Shown piece by piece: positions 11,801-22,261 of a stretch of DNA of 64,000 bases. The translations under genes were made by a program, and so were the position numbers. The first letter of the stretch is position 1; each line of letters opens with the position of its first letter. The notes under the pieces are model-generated. The model saw only the letters and a list, made by a program, of their open reading frames with translations. It had not been told where the DNA came from and searched no databases. This stretch comes from Marchantia polymorpha subsp. ruderalis (taxonomy: Eukaryota; Streptophyta; Marchantiopsida; Marchantiales; Marchantiaceae), in contig AP031358.1 of assembly GCA_037833965.1 (NCBI GenBank), positions 8,626,001-8,690,000 of the forward strand. Direction: 5' to 3'.

Positions 11801-12384
11801 TCTAGGCCGTGTGAGTCCAACACTCCAAGAGAGATCAAGTTCTTTCTCATGTTAGGTATAAACCTAACCTGGTTCAACGTACGGTTGACACCATCAAACA
11901 TGCGGATCTTTAAAGATTCAACACCCTCAATTCTACAGGGTTGGTCGTTCCCCATAAGAACTGAACCGTTTGATAAGTAGAAAGTACAAAAAAACTCTCT
12001 AATGTAACAAATGTGATAAGAACAAGCACAGTCCAGAATCCATACATCAACAACAACTTGCGGTGAGTTGCAAAGTTGGCCATCCGTGTACAAATCGTTC
12101 GCCTCAGTATCAAGATGTTCAGCAACGTTTGCCACTGAAGGGGAAGTTGTACTGGTCATCCGGCAAAACTTCATGATGTGGCCTTTCTTACCACAGCTCC
12201 AACAAACAACATTCTTCTTGTCAAATGGTTGAGCCAGAAATTGTACTTTACTTCGGTCATGAGATTTTGATCTCTGTCTCTTCAAGCCTGGATGTCGTGA
12301 ATCGTGAAGGTCTCTCGGTTGTGACTGACCTCTTGCCATAAAAAGTGTTGTCCCAGAAGCGAATGGGACGGAAGGAGATAACAC
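8861..12384 (-). pseudogene. Copia pol fossil: protease, integrase, RT, RNase H
   Basis: Read on the minus strand, 12384-11785 carries a CCHC knuckle (CWSCGKKGHIMKFC) and a protease-like region. 11781-11377 carries the gag-pre-integrase domain (HSRLGHMS, CEHCIMGKQ) and the start of integrase (HSDVWGP). 11148-9910 carries the rest of integrase and the first part of the reverse transcriptase (WVYKLK, FKARLVARGFTQ, SLYGLKQAPRQW). 9778-8861 carries the end of RT and RNase H (GYVDADYGQD, TEAEYVA). The reading frame is broken in several places, so this is a fossil. Confidence 0.9.
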
Positions 12385-12387
12385 TTC

Positions 12388-12534
12388 CTACTCAACTGCA
12401 TCCGTCAGAAGTGCACTTACAACCTCGTTGTAAGTGACTACTGTGTTCTGACGATGAAGAAGAATCTTTGATAGTATCTGATAGGTAGATGGCAATGAGT
12501 GGAGAAGATGCATTGTCTTCTTTGTGTCAGTAAG
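12388..12534 (-). pseudogene. Copia gag fossil, distal part
   Basis: This is the part of the copia gag left on the downstream side of the nested gypsy element (TKKTMHLLHSLPSTYQ..., typical of the UBN2/copia gag domain). It continues the sequence found right of the nested element at 16353. Confidence 0.75.
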
Positions 12535-12959
12535 TGTAACACTAGGGTTTAGAGAGAAGCTCACTCGAAGATAGAAACGTAAACTCTGAAGATGAGAGAT
12601 ACCAACAATGGTTCTCCTCTCCCTTATATAGCTCTCACCAACAAGTACAAGGAGATAAGATCTAATTCCCACCATCCATTCCACTCCTACTGGATGGATG
12701 ACGTGGCGGATAACCTAACAAGCACACGGATTGCTAACGTGGCGCACCCTACTAACACACTAACTAACACACTAAATTCTTACCTACAAGCACACGGATT
12801 GATGATGTGGCACTGTCAACTAACACATCCACTCTGTACCTACCAAGTGCGGGGATCACGTCAACGATCCGCGCATAGTGACTTAGTGCATACTAAAGTA
12901 TCTACAAAAATATTTAGAGTAACCTCTACTTTAGTTCTAACTAACTAAAGATAGTAACA
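12535..12959 (-). repeat. 3' LTR of the nested gypsy element
   Basis: TG...CA ends. It contains the TATA box of the minus-strand promoter (CTATATAAGGG, 12615-12625). One intact TGACGTGGC is at 12699-12707, and further degenerate copies follow at roughly 50-60 base spacing. Compared with the right LTR it shows about 30 substitutions and several indels (roughly 92% identity). Confidence 0.9.
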
Positions 12960-12972
12960 AACCTCCCTCCTT

Positions 12973-15403
12973 TTAAGATGCAACGTCCTCGTTGCACATA
13001 CGTTCAAAATCCTGAACTATCAAAGGTGCATTTGCTAAATTTTTAGCTGGTTCCCAAGTTGATTCATACGATGGATAGCCTTTCCATTGAATCAAATACT
13101 CTACTTTGGGATATTTATGACCTCGAATATGTTTCTTGAGTATCTTTTCTACCTCAAACTCCTCATGATCTGCTATCAAGGTTGGAAGAGGAGGTGGTGC
13201 TGGTTGGTTGGTGAATTGTTTTGGTCGTGGTACATGTTTTCGCAATCGTGACACATGAAATACTTGATGTATTTTCATATGTGACGGAAGTTCCAACTTG
13301 TATGACACTTCAAAACCAAAAATGGATCAATGAACATAGGGTTTAACTTTGATGTTCCTACAAGAGACAAATTCGTTGTAGATAACCAAACATGATCTCC
13401 AACCTCAAAAATCACTTCTCTACGATGAGCATCGGCATGCTGCTTTTGCCGATTTTGAGCTATCACCAACTTCTCCTTGGCCTGATGTAGTCCTCGGTGA
13501 ATATGCTCCACGAATTCGTTGACTACTGCAACTTTGGTCGAAAACTCCTCTCCTTTGGGAAGTCTCATCAAACTTGAGAGGTTATAGGATGAGCTCCATA
13601 CATAAGAAAAAATGGAGACACTTTTGTGGATGCATTAACTGAATTGTTATATGCAAATTCCACAAGTGGCAAAAGGTTGTCCCACTCTTCTTGCTCTTCT
13701 AATGTGAATGCTCGTAGCATATCCTCTATGGTTCTATTTGCCCTCTCAGTTTGTCCATCAATTTCAGGGTGATAGGCCGTTGACATTGCTAGTTTTGTTT
13801 TGAAAAAACTAAACAAAGTTTTCCAAAATAAACTAGTGAAGTGAGTACCTCTATCCGTGATTAACACTTTGCTTAAGCCATGATTCACAAAAACTTCATC
13901 TAGATACAATTGCGCTAGTTTTTGTGGTTGGCCTGATGTGAATCATCTTGCTCAATTTGTCCACAAAAACCACCACTTAATCATGTCCTAACGAAGTCCT
14001 TGGTAACTCACATACAAGATCCATGGTGACATGTTCCCACCGCTGTTCGGGAATAGGATTAGGCTGTAATAAACCCGCTGGTTTTTGACTACTTGCCTTG
14101 TTTTGTTGACAAGCAACACAACTTCAAACATAAGACTCCACATCCTCACGTATTTTGGGCCAATAGTACCCTCGTTGTATACTCTCCACGGTTTTCTCCA
14201 CTCCCACATGACTTGCAATGGCTGTATCATGACTTTCTGCCAAAATCATTGTGCGCAAATTGTGATCTTGTGGAATCCATATACGCTGATTGTAAAACGT
14301 CAAACCTTGAAATTTCTCTGCCTTTCCAGTTTGTAGTGCCCGAGTGATCTCTTCATCCTCCTTTGTGGCTTGTGACATCTTGCTCCACCAATCAGCCTGA
14401 ATATTCACTTCTGCAACATGATTCAAACAAGGCATGTGTGTGAGAGCATCTGCAAGTTGCTTCTTTCCCTCCACGTAGACAATCTTCATTTTGAAGCGTT
14501 GACGCCACTCTGCCCATCGAATTTGTCGTTTGGACAGTTCCTTCTGAGTTTCCAAATAAACCAAGGGTTTATGATCAGTCTCCACCACAAACTCCTTATC
14601 ACCCAAGTAATGCTTCCAATGTTTGATTGCCAACATGATGGCTAACTCCTCCCGTTCTGTCGTGTGATAATTTTGTTCCGCCGCCACCAACTTTCGAGAA
14701 TAGAAAGCAACTGGATGCCATCCATCCTCCCATTCTTGTTGAAGTATGCCACCTACTGTTGTACCTGATGCGTAAGTGGCCAACTTGATAGAACGGTTAG
14801 GATCATACCACTTGAGAATATGTGCGTGTAACAAAGCATCTTTCAATGCTTGAAAAGCTAACTCTTAAGCTGTTCCCCATCTCCACTTTTGACCTTTCCC
14901 TAACATGGAAGTCAAGGCCTGAGCTAGTCGAGCAAAACCTTTCACAAATCTACGATAGAATCCAGTGAGCCCTAGAAAACTCTTCAATTGACTTTGATCC
15001 TCAAGTGCTATCCATTTCTGAATGGCATCTATCTTCTCACTCATCACTTGGATTCCTGTAGTTGTAACTCTATGACCCAAGTAATCTACTTCTGACTTGC
15101 CAAATTCACATTTTGAAGCTTTTGCATACAATTGATTGTCTCTTAAAACTTGAAGTACCTCTCGTAAATGACTTCTATATCACTCAAAGTTTTGCTATAC
15201 ACCAATATATCATCTAGAAAAACAATGACGAATTTATCTAGATAAGGGCGAAAGATATCGTTCATCAATCCCATGAATGTAGCTGGTGCATTAGTGAGAC
15301 CAAAAGGCATCACCAGATACTCAAAGTGTCCATACCTAGTACAAAAAGCTGTCTTGTGAACATCTTCATCTGCAATTCGAATTTGATTGTAGCCGCTTCT
15401 CAA
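12973..15403 (-). pseudogene. Gypsy pol fossil: RT, RNase H, integrase, chromodomain
   Basis: On the minus strand, 15403-15143 has the RT core ([29 protein letters not shown]). 15131-14124 has the RT end, RNase H (ETDHKPLVYLETQK) and the integrase zinc region. 13909-13568 has the integrase core (DRGTHFTS, TAYHPEIDGQTERANR). 13308-12973 has a chromodomain (VEYLIQWKGYPSYESTWEP). This series is typical of plant chromoviruses, whose chromodomain directs insertion. It is a fossil with several breaks. Confidence 0.9.
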
Positions 15404-15954
15404 ATCTAGCTTGGTGAACTTGGTGAAGTATCACAGCTCTATAGTACTCCTCTCCATAATTCCTCACAAGAAAATCTCTTTATATCCTCTTCTGTCTATA
15501 TAATGTTCTAATCTCTACATAAGTGCTGAATCAAACCGGGAGAGGTGGTTCGCGATTCAAATCCATGAAACCTTTAGTATAGAATGTATATAGTACAATC
15601 CCAAGTCTCTTCATAAGTAACTATTGGAAGAATCAGTGGCACTCTTGACTCCATCACTCTAGTCATAAAATCTGTACCCCAACAAGCCACAAGGTACATC
15701 CGAAAATGATGTTTCTCCATGCAATGAAGTTGAATATCAAATAGGTTAGGAATTGGCCAGTGCGGTACTGGATTCCTGTCAATTTCGTCCATATCTGCAA
15801 AATCACAATTTCCCCCTTCCACCTCTCTCTACATGCAGATGAATGACCTCTGCCAGCCTCTATACACTCAAGACTACACTCCATCATCACTCACTTGCTA
15901 TTCCATGAGGGGTAATCCACACTCAAGGAAAGAGCAAGGTCGCTCTGATACCAT

Positions 15955-16352
15955 TGTAACACTAGGGTTTAGAGAGAAGTTCACTCGAAGATAGAAACGT
16001 AAACTCTGAAGATAAGAGATACCAACAATGGTTCTCCTCTCCCTTATATAGCTCTCACCAACAAGTACAAGGTGATAAGATCTAATCCCCACCATCCATA
16101 CCACTCCTAGTGGATGATAACCCTAACAATCACACGGATCGCTGACGTGGCGCACCCAACTAACACACTCAATCCTTACCTACAAGCACACTGATTGCTG
16201 ACGTGGCACTGTCAACTAACACATCCACTCTGTACCTACCAAGTGCGCGGATCGCTGACGTGGCAGCTATGACTAGTGCACACTAAAGTATCTACATCTA
16301 TATTCAGAGTAACCTCTCCTTTAGTTCTAACTAACTAAAGATGGTTACAACA
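15955..16352 (-). repeat. 5' LTR of the nested gypsy element
   Basis: TG...CA ends. Three exact TGACGTGGC boxes lie at 16143-16151, 16199-16207 and 16256-16264, spaced 56 and 57 bases apart, inside a repeated module that also carries ACACGGAT-like sequence. They lie upstream of the minus-strand TATA box (about 16035-16046), in the U3 promoter part. Confidence 0.9.
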
Positions 16353-16843
16353 GTAAGCTTCTGACCCATATTCCGAAGATCCACCAATAGATTTCCATAG
16401 GCGTGAATATGGTCTTGTATGCACGTGCCGGGCTTCATAGTAAACCGTAACAATCGCATGTAAGTGTTCATCACAATCGTTGGATTCTTCTGATGGAACC
16501 GTTGCTGAAGCGCATCAAGCAACTTGGAAACTTCAGAGTACTCCTCAACCTGCTTTAGTATAGTAGGGTCTAGATATGCCAACACAGTGCAAACTGCCTG
16601 GTTCTTAGCAGTAGCCTATTCAATGTCATTTATGCTAGAAGGATTTTCTCCGAGGCAAATAGTGAGACCCATGGATCGTAATTTCACTTTTACTTGCTTT
16701 TCCCAAAGCAAATAATCACCGTGGCCATTGAAAGGTATGATGTTATATCCAAAATTGCCACCAACTTGTCGACCTACAGACTCTGCACGTTGAAAATGAG
16801 ACACAATAGCAGCTTCCGAGTCAATTTCCTCCTTTTGAGTCAT
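16353..16843 (-). pseudogene. Copia gag fossil, proximal part
   Basis: The minus-strand frame from 16843 has the usual start of a copia gag (FNGHGDYLLWEKQVKVKL) and, nearer 16353, the UBN2-type core (LLDALQQRFHQKN, MRLLRFTMKPG). It is cut by the nested gypsy element and does not read through as it stands. Confidence 0.8.
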
Positions 16844-18903
16844 CGTTCGGGTCTTGAAAAGTGTCTAGATGCTCTAGTTGTGTCTAAAGCTTTCCAACGA
16901 TATTCAATATGACTAGTTTCCGATGAAAAACTATTTTTGAAAAATATTTGTGACGGGATATTCTTGTACCGTCGGTCCGACCGTCACCGTTGGATTTTCG
17001 ACGTCACCGTTACCGTTGATCGACCGTTGACTGCGTTCATCGGCCGACCACGTTGGAACTCCGACCACGAACGCAACTACGTTCAGTCCGACCACGTTGA
17101 CTATAATCACGGTTGGTCCAACCACAACTGAAACTGTGACTGACCACGTTCGACACTAATCACGTTGATTAAATTCCTAACCGGGATTTACCCTAACTGC
17201 GATCTGCCAACTGCGGCGGATTCGGGACTAACCCTAACCACGCGGCAATCCAACTGCGACTGCTTCGGGAAGAAAGGGACCAACTGCGCACCGCGGTGGG
17301 GGGGGGTCGTTTGCTCCGCACCTCCTCCTCTCTAACCTCTCGCCTGCCAAGGTCTTTGGCTACCTGCCTCCTCCCTAGTGCACAAACCTCGCTGGAGGGG
17401 CCCCTCCGCTTCTGCGCGGAGGTTACTCTCCTCCGCTCACTCCTCCTCCTTGCCCTAACCGCGGGGAGAGGGGGTTCCTCTCTCCGGAAGGGGATTTTCT
17501 AAATCCTGCGACCTGCCGACGAGGTCCTTGGGGGTAGGCACCGCTGCTCGGGCCTGCAGCCTGTCCGACCTGTGCGGAGGTGGAGGTTGCTGCCGCTCGG
17601 GGGGGCTGGCCTCTATCCAAACTGCGCGTGAAGGTGGGGAAGGGTTTCCAGTTCTGCCGCTCGGCTCGCTCTCGAGCCTTGCCTTTCCAGTCCTCCGGCC
17701 GTCTCTTGGCCTACTGGGCCGCCGACGCGCGGTGTGCGTCGGCGAGACGAGACGAGAGATGGATGGTTGTGGCTAAATACTCCCTCCTGCCAACTGCGGC
17801 CGCTTCGGGAAGAGGTTGGGCTAAATTCTCCTGTGCGAAAAGAGTGGGCTAAATCCCTAACCACGATCTGCCAACTACGGCGGCTTCAAGACTGGCTGGA
17901 TCGCTCCCTTCCTGCCTTCGCCACTTGGCTCTCAGCCCACGCTCGAGCCCTACTGATCGGGACTGGGACCGCGGCGTTGCTGTCCTGCCCTGTCACTCGG
18001 CACGGAGGGACGCGATTCCGCCACGCGCCACGGAGAACTAAAGAGAGAGGGGGATGGCTGCACGCTCAGCCCGCTATCTTCCGTTCGGAGGGCCTCACCG
18101 CTCGGACACTCCAGCCACCACCCACGCCGCTGCTAGGGGCTGCCACACTGCGGGCGGCTGTGCCTGGGAGGACTTCGCCACGAGCTTTCTTCCGACGCTA
18201 TTCCCTCTCTATCAACTTTCACTTTCGGAGATTATAGAGATAATCTCCAACAAGACGAGCTAGAAATCAACAAAATCTGCACAAGATCTTCGAGGCAGCT
18301 CAAAGTTGAAGTTGAAACTCCAAACCACTGTAAGTTTTAAAACACTCTCAAACGATTTCACTAAAACCTGGTCTCAAACCTCTATTGAAAAATTTTTCTG
18401 ACAGTTTCTATTAAATTTCAAGATATAAACTCAAAGTTCTACTAAAAACTTTGTTGATAGTTTTTGAAAAGAAAAGAAAAAAGAAAAAACAGCAAAACAA
18501 GTGCACGAACAGTTTTCTGACAAAAAGCTTCAATAGTCGAACTGCTCTTGAACTTGAGATGAACCAAGTTGAGAAAAAAAGAACTGTCAATTCTCTTGGA
18601 GTAAAATCTGTGAATTGTTCGACTCTGAACCTATCATAAACTTCCACAAAAGGTAAAAAGAAAAAATCCTGGCACAGGATAAGCCTGTCAGATTTTGACA
18701 GTAAAAACTGTCACTGAAAAATATATGTCAGATTTTGACAGTAAAAACTGTCACTGAAAAATATATGTCAGATTTTGAGAGAACTGTAAGTGAAAACAAA
18801 GAAAAATTCCAAACACCAAAAAACTGGAAAAACAAAAACTACTGAACTTGACTACAGCCTCACAACAAAAAAACCTTATGACAAAGAGTATGAACCGGAA
18901 CCT
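16844..18903 (-). other. Unusually long leader of the copia element, GC-rich in the middle
   Basis: About 2 kb separates the primer site from gag. 16950-17160 is packed with short repeats around GACCACGTTG and GACCGTTGAC. 17170-18235 is strongly GC- and CpG-rich, unlike anything around it, and holds dispersed repeats around CCAACTGCGGC. 18240-18900 is A-rich and includes a 40-bp tandem repeat. Open frames here are compositional, with no protein family recognised. Confidence 0.7.
18686..18780. repeat. 40-bp tandem repeat in the copia leader
   Basis: About 2.4 copies of a 40-base unit begin at 18686, 18726 and 18766. Each complete unit contains the hairpin TGACAGT-AAAA-ACTGTCA. The two full copies are almost identical, so the duplication is recent. 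Confidence 0.85.
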
Positions 18904-18915
18904 CGCTCTGATACC
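18904..18915 (-). other. Primer binding site of the copia element
   Basis: The plus-strand text GCTCTGATACCA reads TGGTATCAGAGC on the minus strand, complementary to the 3' end of plant initiator-Met tRNA. It sits three bases from the LTR edge, as usual in copia elements. Confidence 0.85.
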
Positions 18916-18918
18916 AAT

Positions 18919-19212
18919 TGTAATCGTTAAAACTCAAAACCATCACACCGACACCAGAGTCACATCAACACGAGTTACACGAGAGTATAACGTGGTTCAC
19001 CTCAAGGGCTACGTCCACGGGGAGAAGAGCACTAGAGAGTTTACTGCTTGAATGCTTGAAGTAATCATCTTCTGATCACCCTCAGGGTATATATACCTGA
19101 GTTAGTCAACTACTCTAAGCTATAAATAGCTACCTATGCGGTTAACCTTAGTTAGCGGTTAACCTTAGTTAACTAACCTCGGTTAACTCCTTAACTAGAG
19201 TTAACTTTAACA
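18919..19212 (-). repeat. 5' LTR of the copia element
   Basis: TG...CA ends, 294 bp. It matches the left LTR apart from about 12 substitutions and one single-base indel, and lacks the 65-bp duplication seen there. It is followed directly by the target duplication AAATA. Confidence 0.92.
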
Positions 19213-19217
19213 AAATA

Positions 19218-20884
19218 AACACAAAGTATCAACTAACTTCAATACAAAAATTTGTCAATATGACATTTGACAACTAAATTTGCTTGCTAAATAACACTAG
19301 CACATTTACACATATTGTAAGTAATATACATGTATATTACTTACATGTATTTGGGCTTTAACTTTAAAATAATATGATTTGATGATATTCACATGTCTAA
19401 TTTCATCTAGATATGTGAATTTGGTGATGGCAGCGCATGATTTAAAATTACCAAAATTTGAATAGATAACATTAATTTTTATATTGAAATCAATCATTTA
19501 ATAATGTTACTTTTGAATTGAATTTTTTTGGTATAAAAAGTTAACAAAATATCAAATTTAAGCCAAATTAGTATTACAACACAAAATGATTTCTAGATTT
19601 GTTGATTCATTAAACTTATTAAGTTTTTTTAGTGAATTTTTTTATTTTTTTAAATATCAATACAAGCTTTTGATACTATATTGAACAAATTTAAGTTTTT
19701 ATATAAATAAAATTCTTGTATTTCATATAAATTTTTAAAACATAATTATCAAATATAAAGTTATAAATGATGTTAGATACAAAATCAATCATAAATTTAT
19801 TGCATGATATCAATGATGCATTATATTTCATCTTTTTTATATAATCATGATAATATATCTTTTACTTTTTGAATCAAAAGTTAAACTTTGGATAATGTAA
19901 TTCAACACTAATCCAACATATCATCACATCCATTGATTATTGATCTGAAAGTGTTGACAATATTTTCATTTGATTGTTTTATCATTTCATTAAATCATCG
20001 GATTTTGTAAAAAAAATTAATAAAGTCATTTTTAATGGAATGTTTTACTAATTTTAAAAAACATTTAATCAAAGATAATTTTTTTATCACTTTTGAATTA
20101 TTATTAAAAAAATTTAATAAATTAACTTTCATGTAACAAGACTATTTTTTTAAATCATTACTTTTTATATTTTAATACGCAATTTTTATGTTTATATGAC
20201 TTAAACTATGGATAGTAATCATAGTATCAAATTTTTTCAAATGATATTTATTGCCCATTTCAAATCTAGATCAAATTAAGTTTATTCTATTTTATTTATC
20301 TAACACCAATCGATTTTTTTGCTACTTTTTAGATTTTTAATTTTTAATTTGTTTTCCAAATTTTGTATAAATAATCAGTAAAGTGATTTATATGTTGTTG
20401 CTTTTGAAAAATTAAATTTTGAAATTTGAAATTTTTTCATATTAAATTTTATTTTTGAAAATAAAATATTTTTTATTTCCTTATTAAAAATATTATATCA
20501 TATGTTACATCTAATCTATGTTCTTATTTGGATTAAAATATTTTTAAAAATTACTTTCTTTTTCATAATTTTTATCAAATTTGAGAAATCCTAATAATCA
20601 ATTTTCCTGACAGAATTTTCAAGTTTTTTTATTTCTAGAGTTTATTTTATTATTTATAAAGGATATTTGAAATAAATACATAGACCACACAAGTTGGAGA
20701 AGCAAGCATTGAACGCGTTTCAGTGCTTTGAAACATATTATATTCTTCAAGGATTAAATTAAATAAAAAAGTACTTCAAATTAAATTTTATACCAAGATG
20801 AGCATGTGATCAATGTATATTACTAAATTATTGATATTGAAACTTTCATTATTTATCTTTACATGTATTTATGAATTATAAACA
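19218..20884. other. AT-rich intergenic DNA
   Basis: No gene, RNA or element was recognised. The one notable structure is a perfect 30-bp palindrome at 19316-19345 (TGTAAGTAATATACA and its complement without spacer). The rest is strongly AT-rich with A/T runs. Confidence 0.6.
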
Positions 20885-21135
20885 CTCGCGAAAATCCATG
20901 TGCTTTCATGAACTCATCAAATCTTGCATACAATGTGTAAGAGCTTGATTTAATTCATATAATGATTTCAGCAATCTACAAGTACAAATTTCTTTTACTT
21001 TTTTCTCAAAGTCAAATGATTGTCTTAAGAGTGGTTTTTCTTACAAAGATCCATAAAAAAATATTACAATTACATTCACTTAATTATAATCAAATTAAAT
21101 ATTGTTACAAGTCTACATATCAGTCAAATCAAAAT
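20885..21135 (-). pseudogene. Decayed copia RT fragment
   Basis: Nucleotide similarity to the RT part of the 8-19 kb copia element (about 9905-10160) is visible by eye: shared words include TTCATGAACTCATCAAA-like, AGAGCTTG, AATGATTTCAG and AATCTACA. The fragment is an old relic with no LTRs of its own nearby. Confidence 0.65.
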
Positions 21136-21194
21136 GTAATGATGTCCAACGAATAATAACATATTAATATCACATATAATTTTATAAAAAGTGC

Positions 21195-21321
21195 AGTTTC
21201 TATTAAAATTATTGAGATTTTAAAGATTAACCGTAAACTCAATCTAATCAATGCATTGTTCAAGGTTATTCCTTTGAAAGGTTTTAGTAGACATTATGTT
21301 TTGTTTGCAGGTTTTGCATGA
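21195..21321 (+). pseudogene. Decayed copia RNase H end fragment, opposite orientation
   Basis: The plus strand resembles the end of the copia RNase H region: a run like LKINRKLNLINALFKVIPL parallels IKIDGKLNPADALTKVVPL from the element at 8-19 kb. It lies just right of a copia RT fragment on the other strand, so the original element was rearranged or two relics abut. Confidence 0.6.
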
Positions 21322-21339
21322 AGAGCATAAGTAAAGTTT

Positions 21340-22223
21340 ACTAATTTAATTTTTTTAGTCTACGCATATTTATATTTGTACATTTTTGGCAACAACTTAT
21401 ATCTAGTTATCTCTAGTTTTAAAAAGTGTCTATGCTATATTTCTTTCTATAACTTTTAAAAAAATAATTATAGAGATAATGGAGTTTGCGATCCCCACAA
21501 CATGAAATATGATAGTAATTCATGCAATCCATGGTAGTGAATTCAAATGGCTTTACTCCATGAGATGCAACCACTTTGAGTACACAAATATTTTTCAACG
21601 TCCTTTGTTTATGCTATCATCAATTAACATATTTCAATTCATCCATAACATTAGAGAAAATTTTTCATGGATCATATTCAAGTAAGGAAGCTTGACATGA
21701 TCTGACAGGAAGTTTATAACATTGGAAATCAAACATCACTACATTCTTAACATCATTTTAACCAATCATCATCCTTACCTTTTAAAAGGAAGGAGAAAAA
21801 GTAATCTCTCGTATACTAGAACACGATATGGCAACCTAAACTTGATCAAGCCTGAATCTCATTTTTTTAGTCACCAAAGGAGCAAAAAAACATTCCATGC
21901 ATGCTGGCCTCCTTGATCCTAAGTTGCTCAGGTAGCAATTGTCACATGGAATTTGAACGCAGCCTAAAGATACATATAAGCATAACACACACTCACAGAT
22001 GACACTGGATACACGTGATGCATCATTGCAGGGTAAGTGGAGAGAAGCACAAGTTCCTTATTTCAAAATCTTAAGTTCGTGTCACTGAGAACTTTGATGA
22101 GCTCTATTATACTAACTATCTTAACTAACCAAGAATAAACTAACCAGAGCTAAATCAAGACCTAAGTTGACTCTTAAGATTAAGATTCAAAAAAACCAAC
22201 TTTTAATCAATATATATAAACCA

Positions 22224-22261
<38 letters not shown>

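Larger units (their letters stand above)
12535..16352 (-). mobile_element. Ty3/gypsy chromovirus nested in the copia element (fossil, broken)
   Basis: An LTR element in minus orientation inserted into the copia gag. The LTRs are 12535-12959 (3') and 15955-16352 (5'), with a 5-bp target duplication GTAAG at 12530-12534 and 16353-16357. A TGGTATCAGAGC primer site (15942-15953) adjoins the right LTR, and a purine tract adjoins the left one. Recognisable parts are RT, RNase H, integrase and a C-terminal chromodomain, the chromovirus order. Gag and protease are not recognised and, at 3.8 kb, the element is shorter than a full one. It is broken in several places. Confidence 0.92.
8058..19212 (-). 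mobile_element. Ty1/copia LTR retrotransposon (fossil, broken)
   Basis: An LTR element in minus orientation. Terminal LTRs lie at 8058-8417 (3') and 18919-19212 (5'), flanked on both sides by the 5-bp target duplication AAATA (8053-8057 and 19213-19217). The primer site for initiator-Met tRNA (TGGTATCAGAGC, minus strand) is beside the right LTR, and a purine tract (AAGGGGGAGAT) adjoins the left one. The order of parts is gag, protease, integrase, reverse transcriptase, RNase H, which is diagnostic of copia. The coding part is broken in several places and is further split by a nested gypsy element. LTR identity of roughly 96% points to a fairly recent insertion, on the order of one to a few million years under usual plant rates. 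Confidence 0.93.

Noticed and set aside
17423-18237. Open frames on both strands in the GC-rich copia leader
   Set aside because: Their sequence is proline/arginine/serine-rich and compositional; they lack family motifs and overlap on both strands.
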